Shown in pieces: positions 1 through 6,748 of a stretch of DNA of 6,748 bases. The stretch lies in contig CAJYRE010000179.1 in NCBI GenBank assembly GCA_913776675.1, forward strand, positions 1 through 6,748, read 5' to 3'. The first letter of the stretch is position 1. Each line of letters begins with the position of its first letter. This stretch comes from Rhizobiaceae bacterium (GTDB lineage Bacteria; Pseudomonadota; Alphaproteobacteria; Rhizobiales; Rhizobiaceae). The notes below the pieces were generated by a model. The model made no database searches. It saw only the letters and a program-made list of their open reading frames with translations, and had not been told where the DNA came from. The position numbers were made by a program, and so were the translations under genes.

Positions 1-1
1 C

Positions 2-361
2 GAAAATGGCGTTCTGGATGTCACCCTGACCACGCCGAAGGAATTGGGCGGCAATGGTGCCACCGGCACCAACCCTGAGCAATTGTTTGCCGCTGGCTAT
101 TCCGCCTGCTTTCTGGGCGCGCTGAAATATGTTGCTGCTCAGCAGAAGGTGAAGGTGCCAGAAGATGCCAAGGTAACGGCAACGGTTGGCATTGGCCCGC
201 GCGAAGATGGCACCGGCTTCGGCATCGAAGTGTCGATCAGCGTTGATCTGCCCGGCGTTGAGCGCGAAGTGGGCGAAAAGCTGGTGGCTGCTGCCCACAT
301 CGTTTGCCCTTACAGCCACGCCATGCGCACATCCACTGAAGTGTCGGCCAAGCTGGCTTGA
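2..361 (+). CDS. ohr: Organic hydroperoxide resistance protein Ohr (OsmC/Ohr family), 5'-truncated
   Basis: Ohr is a cytosolic thiol peroxidase that reduces organic and fatty-acid hydroperoxides, with lipoylated proteins as reductant in the family. The frame is open from base 2, so the window cuts off the N-terminus: 119 residues are visible against about 140 for the family, leaving roughly 20-25 missing. The visible part carries the Ohr signatures [25 protein letters not shown] and HIVCPYSHA. The two family redox cysteines are present (visible residues 36 and 102), as is the Glu of the NPEQ motif that helps set the active site; the conserved catalytic Arg lies in the missing part. The gene ends in TGA at 359-361 and is followed 18 bp later by a strong hairpin terminator. 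An OhrR-type regulator would usually be adjacent, but none is visible here. Family assignment is very secure. Confidence 0.96.
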   Translation, partial: ENGVLDVTLTTPKELGGNGATGTNPEQLFAAGYSACFLGALKYVAAQQKVKVPEDAKVTATVGIGPREDGTGFGIEVSISVDLPGVEREVGEKLVAAAHIVCPYSHAMRTSTEVSAKLA

Positions 362-379
362 TTCAATTTCAGCAAATGC

Positions 380-407
380 AAAAGGCCGGGAGCGATCCCG
401 GCCTTTT
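380..407. terminator. Bidirectional intrinsic terminator between convergent ohr and the chemoreceptor gene
   Basis: A perfect 12-bp stem (380-391 pairs with 396-407) encloses the GNRA-type tetraloop GCGA. The arms begin with AAAA and end with TTTT, so each strand reads a GC-rich hairpin ending in U residues. It lies 18 bp after the ohr stop and 24 bp beyond the stop of the leftward chemoreceptor gene, so it can terminate both. The sequence is directly visible; bidirectional function is inferred from the symmetry. Confidence 0.9.
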
Positions 408-431
408 GGTGTTCAGCGGTTATGTTGGCTT

Positions 432-2633
<2,202 letters not shown>

Positions 2634-2696
2634 TCATGGCATCATGGTTTGATGGTACCAGGGGGTTGCTGCACGTATTTCCGGGAAGAGGGTGAG

Positions 2697-2713
2697 AAAA
2701 GGGTTGAAACCCC
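2697..2713 (-). terminator. Weak terminator-like hairpin after the binding-protein gene
   Basis: Read on the minus strand, GGGT-TTCA-ACCC (2712 to 2701) is followed at once by TTTT (2700-2697), with one possible G-U pair extending the stem. It begins 15 bp past the binding-protein stop codon. The stem is only 4-5 bp, so it would at most be a leaky terminator that cuts, but does not abolish, read-through into the chemoreceptor gene. Confidence 0.3.
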
Positions 2714-2727
2714 GCGGTCAGGCTGAA

Positions 2728-3663
2728 TTATTGGGTCTTGGCGACGAACTGGTCCACATTAGCGGGTGTGACCAGCTTGAACGCAACATTGATGCGTGGC
2801 GGCACGCTGTCACCGGATGCGAGCTTCAGGGCGGCATCAACGCTGGATTTGCCGAGGTTATCGGCATCCTGCAAGACCGTCACCGCAAGATCACCAGCCA
2901 TCATGGCCTTCTTGCCGTCTGCGGTGGCGTCAATGCCAGCCACGACGATTTTTTTCATGTCCATGCCATTTTGCTTCATGGCCTCAATCGCGCCCAGCGC
3001 CATGGAGTCATTATTGGCAATCACGGCATCGAAGGTTACACCGGCCTTCAGCCATTCTCGCATCTGCTGGGCAGCAAGATCCGTTTCCCAGTCGGCAGAT
3101 TGGCGTTCCACAACCTGAATGCCGTTGCAGGGGGCTTCGGAAAATATCTTCTGCACCACGGATGTGCGCGTACGGGCGGCGGAATGATAAAGCGGTCCCG
3201 TGAGGATCACAGCCTTGCCCTTGCCATTCAACAGGCGGCAGACTTCCTTGCCTTGCAGCGTGGCGGCCTGCACTTCCTCGGACGCGACAAGGGTTTCCTT
3301 GGGCGGCAGGCTATCGGCATTGGCGGGGGTGTTGTTGACGAACACCAGTGGAACATTGGCAGCCGTGGCCAGCTTGCTGACCTCGGCACCCATATCGCTG
3401 TCGATGATAGCGGCAATCAGGGCATCCGGCTTGGAGGCGATCAGCGCCTTGATCTGTTCCATCTGATTGGCCGGATCGGCTTTGGCATCGGCCACCTTCA
3501 CTGTTACACCCGCCTTTTTACCCGCGTCTTCAACCGCTTTGAGCAAGCCAGACTGAAACGTGTCAGCCGAATTGGCAATGGCAAAGCCCAGCGTCTTGCT
3601 GAAGGCAGGCGTCGCCGCCAACGATAAGACAACGGATAAGGTAACAACCGAACGCATAATCAT
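2728..3663 (-). CDS. Periplasmic sugar-type substrate-binding protein (RbsB-like, Peripla_BP_4)
   Basis: This is a secreted type-I periplasmic binding protein of the ribose/galactose/inositol-like class; its ligand is unknown. Residues 1-22 form a signal peptide (MRSVV..., a hydrophobic core, then PAFS|K), with AxS cleavage predicted after Ser22. The mature protein starts with a beta strand and the NSADTFQSGLLKAVEDAGKK helix, and continues with the family's VPLVFVNN (about 104-111), ANNDSMALGAIEAMK (216-230), VAGIDATADGKKAM (241-254) and VTVLQDADNLGKSS (261-274). The length of 311 residues is normal for the family. Cys142 and Cys179 are the only cysteines in the mature protein and could form a disulfide. 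Two in-frame ATGs exist: residue 1 at 3663 and residue 3 at 3657. The AGGG just upstream is better spaced (about 9 nt) for the second, so the true start may be 3657 (309 residues). No ABC permease or ATPase gene lies next to it; the next gene downstream is a chemoreceptor. The ligand-delivery role, to a distant transporter, to the chemoreceptor, or both, is inferred. Confidence 0.93.
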   Translation of the reverse strand: MIMRSVVTLSVVLSLAATPAFSKTLGFAIANSADTFQSGLLKAVEDAGKKAGVTVKVADAKADPANQMEQIKALIASKPDALIAAIIDSDMGAEVSKLATAANVPLVFVNNTPANADSLPPKETLVASEEVQAATLQGKEVCRLLNGKGKAVILTGPLYHSAARTRTSVVQKIFSEAPCNGIQVVERQSADWETDLAAQQMREWLKAGVTFDAVIANNDSMALGAIEAMKQNGMDMKKIVVAGIDATADGKKAMMAGDLAVTVLQDADNLGKSSVDAALKLASGDSVPPRINVAFKLVTPANVDQFVAKTQ

Positions 3664-3695
3664 TTTCCCTGAACGGATGAGAACATGCCTATAAG

Positions 3696-3724
3696 ATCAT
3701 ACAAACAACTTAAAAAAAGCATAA
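3696..3724 (-). promoter_or_regulatory. Possible promoter of the binding-protein gene
   Basis: On the minus strand TATGAT (3701-3696) is a good -10 match, about 35 bp upstream of the start codon. The -35 position (3724-3719, TTATGC, 17-bp spacer) matches poorly, so an activator or another sigma factor may be needed, or the call may be wrong. Confidence 0.25.
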
Positions 3725-3955
3725 ATTCCCGTATTGATTTAGGGTTGCATGCGAGGTTTCGCACCTATTAAAAAAGAAATCCTCATATTCGAGGCATTAT
3801 GCTTGGTATGACAGGGCCGAAAATCAATAATTTCTAAACATCGAGGCAATGATGACAAAAAATCATGCCCTTCACCCTTTTGGAATTTAAAAATATTATA
3901 TTTAATTGAATTATTATATTCTATGTGGCTGTAGAAAAGGAATATGCAGCATTCT

Positions 3956-4027
3956 TGACACTGAAACGCAAAGAATAAGTCGGTTTCCGTGTTTCAGGGA
4001 ATCACGGAAACCCGATTTTCAGTGTCA
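3956..4027. repeat. Nested inverted repeat (two-stem structure) downstream of the 128-residue gene
   Basis: An outer perfect 11-bp stem (3956-3966 TGACACTGAAA with 4017-4027 TTTCAGTGTCA) encloses an inner 10-bp stem (3982-3991 GGTTTCCGTG with 4003-4012 CACGGAAACC), extendable by a C-G pair with one bulged C. The inner loop is 11 nt. The loop also contains TTTCAG (3992-3997), a copy of the outer right arm, so CTGAAAC (3961-3967) can pair either there or with 4017-4022. It sits 11 bp past the stop of the leftward gene at 4038, so a transcription terminator or RNA 3'-end stabiliser is the simplest reading, although no clear U-tract follows. An interspersed palindromic repeat is the alternative. 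Confidence 0.7.
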
Positions 4028-4037
4028 CTGACAGAGG

Positions 4038-4424
4038 TTAAACAAACTGGCTGAGGCCCGGCACGGAGGCAACCACCTCGTCAACAACGTCGCTACCGGC
4101 ATGTTCGCGCGCAACAGCGATGGTTTCCTTGGCCAGCGCCGAGATTTCGCCCATGCCCAGACCGAGGCCCATCAATTGCTGGCCAAGGCCCATGATGCCG
4201 CCGCCCATGGCACTCATCAATCCGCTGAGCAGGCCGGGCTTTTTGCCTTCGCCATTGTACTGGGCCACCAGTTCCGGGGCACCGGGCATGGCTTCAATCA
4301 TGCGGGCAACGGCCGCATCATCGGCTTCCCGTTGCAAAAAGCCCAGCATCATGCCCAGGGCTTTTTCCGCCACGTCCGGGGTGATGCCAACATTATCTGC
4401 AATGCGTGTGACGAGTTCGCTCAT
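4038..4424 (-). CDS. Conserved hypothetical protein, 128 aa, Gly/Met-rich centre
   Basis: I do not recognise a function. The layout resembles short rhizobial proteins of DUF class (DUF2267- or DUF2780-like), but I cannot confirm a family. An N-terminal helical part (about 1-57, containing NVGITPDVAEKALGMMLGFL and MIEAMPGAPELVAQY) is followed by a Gly/Met-rich stretch (about 62-92, LLSGLMSAMGGGIMGLGQQL and onward) and a C-terminal helical part (about 93-128) ending VVDEVVASVPGLSQFV. There is no signal peptide, no cysteine and no evident catalytic motif; a cytosolic or membrane-peripheral helical protein is likely. The start is well supported: GGAGG (4437-4433 on the minus strand) lies 8 nt before the ATG. 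An overlapping ATG at 4431-4429 is out of frame. A palindrome at 4447-4466 in its leader or promoter suggests regulation. It appears monocistronic, with an inverted repeat just past its stop. Confidence 0.82.
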   Translation of the reverse strand: MSELVTRIADNVGITPDVAEKALGMMLGFLQREADDAAVARMIEAMPGAPELVAQYNGEGKKPGLLSGLMSAMGGGIMGLGQQLMGLGLGMGEISALAKETIAVAREHAGSDVVDEVVASVPGLSQFV

Positions 4425-4446
4425 GGACCATTCCTCCGATCAATAT

Positions 4447-4488
4447 TTACGTTGACGTGAACGTAATGAAACTTTCCGTTCGACTCAA
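4447..4488 (-). promoter_or_regulatory. Candidate promoter with overlapping 20-bp palindromic operator for the 128-aa gene
   Basis: Bases 4447-4466 form a 20-bp palindrome (TTACGTTGAC | GTGAACGTAA) with a single mismatched pair; the perfect outer arms are TTACGTT and AACGTAA. On the minus strand TTGAGT (4488-4483) and TACGTT (4465-4460) can act as -35 and -10 with a 17-bp spacer, so the palindrome covers the -10 and the first transcribed bases, where a repressor would block. The ACGT-containing symmetric core resembles sites of MerR-family regulators of acyl-CoA/branched-chain catabolism (LiuR type), but that resemblance is from memory and unverified. The palindrome is seen directly; promoter and regulator are inferred. 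Confidence 0.45.
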
Positions 4489-4586
4489 GCGACAGGCGTG
4501 TCTTTTACAGGATTATTGCGACAGATGGTTTTTTTCTGAATCCTGACAGGTCAATCATAGGGCATGGGCATAGGGCAGGAGCTTGG

Positions 4587-4621
4587 TATTTTTGCAATTT
4601 TGCAAAAATAATGCCTATTAT
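4587..4621 (+). promoter_or_regulatory. Candidate promoter with overlapping perfect palindrome upstream of the ATPase gene
   Basis: TATTTTTGCAA (4587-4597) and TTGCAAAAATA (4600-4610) are perfect 11-bp inverted arms separated by TT. TTGCAA at 4592-4597 is a fair -35 match and TATTAT at 4616-4621 a good -10, with an 18-bp spacer, so the palindrome covers the -35 and part of the spacer. The predicted transcript would start near 4628 and carry the AGGGGG ribosome-binding site (4639-4644), 10 nt before the ATG at 4655. Such an overlap is typical of a repressor operator. The palindrome has no U-tract after it, so it is not a convincing terminator. Confidence 0.5.
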
Positions 4622-4654
4622 GATGTGATCAGCGTTTCAGGGGGATGAGACTCG

Positions 4655-6211
4655 ATGCAAAAAGATGGAATGCTGTTTCTGGGAGCCAGTTTTCAGCCGG
4701 ATGGTGGCGCGCACAAGCCCGAATATCTGGCGCTGAAATATGCCAATCGCCATGGCCTGATCACAGGTGCGACCGGCACCGGCAAGACCGTGACCCTGCA
4801 AGTGCTGGCAGAAAGCTTTTCCAATGCCGGGGTGCCGGTGTTTTGCGCGGACATCAAGGGCGATCTCTCTGGCATTGCCATGCAAGGGCAGGCGCTGGAC
4901 TTTCTGCAAAAGCGGGCGCAGGAGGTGAACCTGACCCCTTAGGAGATGCAGGATTTTCCGGTGATCTTCTGGGATCTGTTTGGCAAAAAGGGCCATCGGG
5001 TTCGCACCACCATGGCCGAGATGGGGCCTCTCTTGCTCTCGCAATTGATGGAGGCCAGCGACGCGCAGGAAGGGGTGCTGAACATTGCCTTCAAGATTGC
5101 CGATGAGGCAGGGCTGGCGCTGCTGGATTTGAAAGATCTGCAGGCGCTACTGACCTATATGGCTGAGAATGCTTCCACGTTGTCGCGCCAGTTCGGGCTG
5201 ATTTCGGCGGCCTCGGTGGGCTCACTGCAAAGGGGTCTGCTGCTGCTGGAAAGTCAGGGGGCGACCCATTTCTTTGGTGAGCCTGCGCTGGATATTCGGG
5301 ATCTGATGCGGCTGGCCCCGGATGGGCGCGGCATGATCTCGGTTCTGGCAGCGGATCGATTGATGATGACGCCAAGGCTCTATGCAACGTTCCTGCTCTG
5401 GTTGCTGTCCGAATTGTTTGAGGAATTGCCAGAAGTCGGTGATCTGGACAAACCCAAGCTGGTGTTCTTTTTTGATGAAGCACATCTGCTGTTCAAGGAT
5501 GCGCCCAAAGTGCTGATTGAGCGGGTGGAGCAGGTGGTGCGGCTGATCCGCTCCAAGGGCGTCGGGGTTTATTTTGTCACGCAGAATCCGCTGGATGTGC
5601 CGGAAACCATTCTGGCGCAATTGGGCAATCGGGTGCAGCACGCGCTGCGGGCCTATACCCCGCGTGAGCAGAAGGCGGTGAAGGCGGCAGCGGAGACTTT
5701 CAGGGCCAATCCAGCCTTTTCCTGTGAGGAGGCCATCATGGCGCTGGGCACCGGCGAGGCGCTGATTTCCACCCTGGAAGACAAGGGTGTGCCGAGCATG
5801 GTGCAGCGCACGCTGATCCGCCCGCCATCGGGGCGCATTGGCCCTGTGGAGGAGACGGAGCGGGCCGAGGTTATGGCGCTGAGTGCTGTGGCCGGGCTCT
5901 ATGATCAGTCGATTGACCGCCAATCGGCTTTCGAGATTTTGAGCGAGCGGGCGGCTCGTCTGCATGCCTCGGACATGCCAGACAAAACCGCAGCAGACGA
6001 TGAAAAAACTGCGGCCAGCGGCTGGACCCTGCCGGACATCGGCCAAAACCGCGATAAGGCCCCATCCAGCCCACGCGCGCCCACGGGCCGCCAGCGGGAA
6101 ACGGTGATGGAGGCCGCCATGAAAAGTGCAGCCCGCTCACTGGCCAGTCAGGTGGCAAGCCAGATTGGCAAGGCCTTGGTGCGCGGCATTTTGGGCAGTT
6201 TGAAGCGGTAA
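4655..6211 (+). pseudogene. YjgR/HerA-like (DUF853) P-loop ATPase, interrupted by one in-frame amber codon
   Basis: This is a homologue of Escherichia coli YjgR, a HerA/FtsK-like cytosolic P-loop ATPase whose exact role is not established. Reading frame 4655-6211 has 518 codons before TAA, close to the family's roughly 500, but codon 96 is TAG (4940-4942). The first part (95 residues) holds Walker A GATGTGKT (38-45) and the family segment [11 protein letters not shown] (65-75). After the stop the frame continues with [57 protein letters not shown], Walker [10 protein letters not shown] (about 269-277 of the joined frame), the sensor-like [11 protein letters not shown] and [17 protein letters not shown]. 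The C-terminal tail, about 80 residues, is polar and then helical. In relatives I recall Tyr at or near the interrupted position (YE-x-x-FPVIFWD), so TAT/TAC to TAG by one base change fits. Nothing else is damaged, which suggests a very recent mutation or a sequencing error. Separate translation of 4946-6211 from ATG would give a 421-residue protein without Walker A; AGGAG abuts that ATG, too close for a normal ribosome-binding site. Family assignment is secure; functional status is open. Confidence 0.88.
4940..4948 (+). other. Amber stop followed by potential restart ATG inside the ATPase frame
   Basis: The bases read TAG GAG ATG in the ATPase frame. The stop at 4940-4942 ends the Walker A fragment, and the in-frame ATG at 4946-4948 is the first possible restart. 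Termination-reinitiation over 3 nt is conceivable. The nearest well-formed GGAGG (4920-4924) is about 21 nt from this ATG, too far for standard initiation. Confidence 0.85.
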
Positions 6212-6248
6212 TGCAGCGTTGCGGAACATAAGGTTTCCAGCTTTTGTT

Positions 6249-6284
6249 TCCGCCACGATTTTTGTGCCAGCGGACAATTGTTTT
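6249..6284 (+). terminator. Possible terminator after the ATPase gene
   Basis: TCCGC (6249-6253) and GCGGA (6270-6274) pair, with inner CAC/GTG pairing (6254-6256 with 6264-6266) and a 3-nt bulge, followed by CAATTGTTTT to 6284. The stem is imperfect and the T-run is offset, so the call is moderate to weak. The remaining 6212-6345 spacer has no gene that I can see. Confidence 0.35.
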
Positions 6285-6345
6285 CGTTGGTCCTCGCCCT
6301 AATTCCTCGGTGTAAAGAATTTTTCCACACCATGAGGGGGTAAAT

Positions 6346-6748
6346 ATGAATTTTTCTATATCCGGGGTGAGACACTCAAAAGAAAAGTTTTATGGATCGC
6401 TGACATTGCTGGTCGGAATTGCGGTTTGGCTGGGCGTTGCTGCTGGTATTGTTTATGTGGTTCAGATGGGAGAAATAGAAGTTCTGGCCGTTGTTCTCCT
6501 TTATATTCTGCTTTTTAAATTTATGTCCTTTATCGCCAGAGCTTTTCTTCGCGCCTATATGTTCGGCCATTTTGTGATGATTGGCCCGCAGCAGTGTCCT
6601 GAACTCCATCAGATGGTGGTGGATGGCGCAAAAGCCGTTGGCCTGAAAGAAACGCCCAGAGCTTTCGTTTACAATTCACACGGGGTTATGAATGCCATGG
6701 CGTTGCGTCTGGTGGGGCGGCACCGGTATGTGTGGCTGACATCGGCGT
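6346..6748 (+). CDS. M48-family membrane metallopeptidase (HtpX-like), 3'-truncated by the window
   Basis: Zinc-dependent inner-membrane proteases of the M48/HtpX type degrade or process membrane proteins. The window shows the first 134 residues; the frame stays open to the end. The start is ATG at 6346 with GAGGGGG (6334-6340) 5 nt before it. Residues about 18-40 and 44-63 form two hydrophobic segments. Then comes a cytoplasmic stretch with family features: GHFVMIGPQQCPELHQMV (74-91), AKAVGLKETPRAFVYNSHGVM (about 95-115), NAMALRLVGRHRYVWLTSA (116-134). The PxAFxYNSxGxxNAxAxRLxGR pattern, followed by a strand, is the usual lead-in to the HExxH helix of M48 peptidases. That motif would lie beyond the window, so the catalytic residues cannot be checked. 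It follows the ATPase gene by 134 bp in the same direction, probably as a separate transcription unit. The subfamily is uncertain. Confidence 0.85.
   Translation, partial: MNFSISGVRHSKEKFYGSLTLLVGIAVWLGVAAGIVYVVQMGEIEVLAVVLLYILLFKFMSFIARAFLRAYMFGHFVMIGPQQCPELHQMVVDGAKAVGLKETPRAFVYNSHGVMNAMALRLVGRHRYVWLTSA

Larger units (their letters stand above)
3664..4037. other. AT-rich intergenic region without a recognisable gene
   Basis: These 374 bp separate two leftward genes and are visibly more AT-rich than the flanking coding DNA, most strongly around 3885-3930. No open frame with a ribosome-binding site and a protein-like translation was found on either strand. Contents seen: a weak promoter candidate for the binding-protein gene; small imperfect hairpins (for example 3845-3869, ggca/tgat against atca/tgcc with one bulged A); a direct repeat TCGAGGCA at 3789-3796 and 3841-3848; and the nested inverted repeat at 3956-4027. 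A small RNA cannot be excluded. Confidence 0.6.

Noticed and set aside
2692..3627. 311-codon rightward open frame opposite the binding-protein gene
   Set aside because: It is fully antisense to a well-supported secreted binding protein, its translation shows no signal or domain, and its composition is shadow-like.
3789..3848. TCGAGGCA direct repeat as the edge of an inserted element
   Set aside because: The copies are only 8 bp long and 52 bp apart, with no coding content or terminal inverted repeats between them.
4587..4610. The palindrome read as an intrinsic terminator of an upstream gene
   Set aside because: No rightward gene lies upstream to be terminated, the stem is AT-rich, and no U-tract follows.
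4940..4942. Programmed amber readthrough or pyrrolysine at the ATPase stop
   Set aside because: No downstream recoding element is evident, rhizobia are not known to use pyrrolysine, and a simple Tyr-to-stop change or sequencing error is more economical.
4645..5106. 153-codon rightward frame overlapping the ATPase start and crossing the amber site
   Set aside because: Its translation has no Walker A or family motif, while the frame starting at 4655 does on both sides of the stop. This also rules out a frameshift as the cause of the interruption.
5222..6046. 274-codon leftward open frame opposite the ATPase gene
   Set aside because: It is antisense to conserved Walker B and sensor segments and its translation has no recognisable features.
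6376..6609. 77-codon leftward open frame opposite the M48 peptidase
   Set aside because: The rightward frame gives a coherent M48 N-terminus with a good ribosome-binding site; the leftward translation is Asn/Lys/His-rich and featureless.

Overview
The window reads as chromosomal DNA of an alphaproteobacterium, most likely Rhizobiaceae (Agrobacterium/Rhizobium/Allorhizobium type). This rests on the recognisable style of the encoded proteins (Ohr, a double-HAMP chemoreceptor, an RbsB-like binding protein, a YjgR/HerA-type ATPase and an M48 peptidase), moderately high GC in the genes, and AT-richer intergenic DNA. The species cannot be fixed from the window alone.

Layout. Bases 2-361 (+) are the 3' part of an organic hydroperoxide resistance gene (ohr), closed by a strong symmetric terminator (380-407) that also serves the convergent chemoreceptor gene. 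Bases 432-2576 (-) encode a 714-residue methyl-accepting chemotaxis protein. Upstream of it in the same direction, 2728-3663 (-) encode an exported sugar-type periplasmic binding protein with no permease or ATPase gene beside it. The two are 151 bp apart and may form a ligand-capture/chemoreceptor pair. A 374-bp AT-rich spacer (3664-4037) holds the binding protein's probable control region and, at its far end, a nested inverted repeat (3956-4027).

Bases 4038-4424 (-) encode a 128-residue conserved-looking protein of unknown function with a Gly/Met-rich centre. The divergent region 4425-4654 carries two strong palindromes. One lies just upstream of the 128-residue gene (4447-4466). The other (4587-4610) overlaps a plausible -35 element of the rightward gene. 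That gene, 4655-6211 (+), is a YjgR/HerA-like (DUF853) ATPase whose frame is intact except for one in-frame amber codon at 4940-4942, which separates the Walker A half from the Walker B half. After a possible terminator, an M48-family membrane metallopeptidase starts at 6346 (+) and runs off the window before its catalytic HExxH motif.

Functionally, the left and middle parts concern peroxide defence and chemotaxis to a periplasmic ligand. The right part holds a housekeeping-type ATPase and a membrane protease. No mobile element, CRISPR array, tRNA or rRNA is visible. The most notable points are the amber-interrupted ATPase, the transporter-less binding protein next to a chemoreceptor, and the palindromes of the 4425-4654 region.
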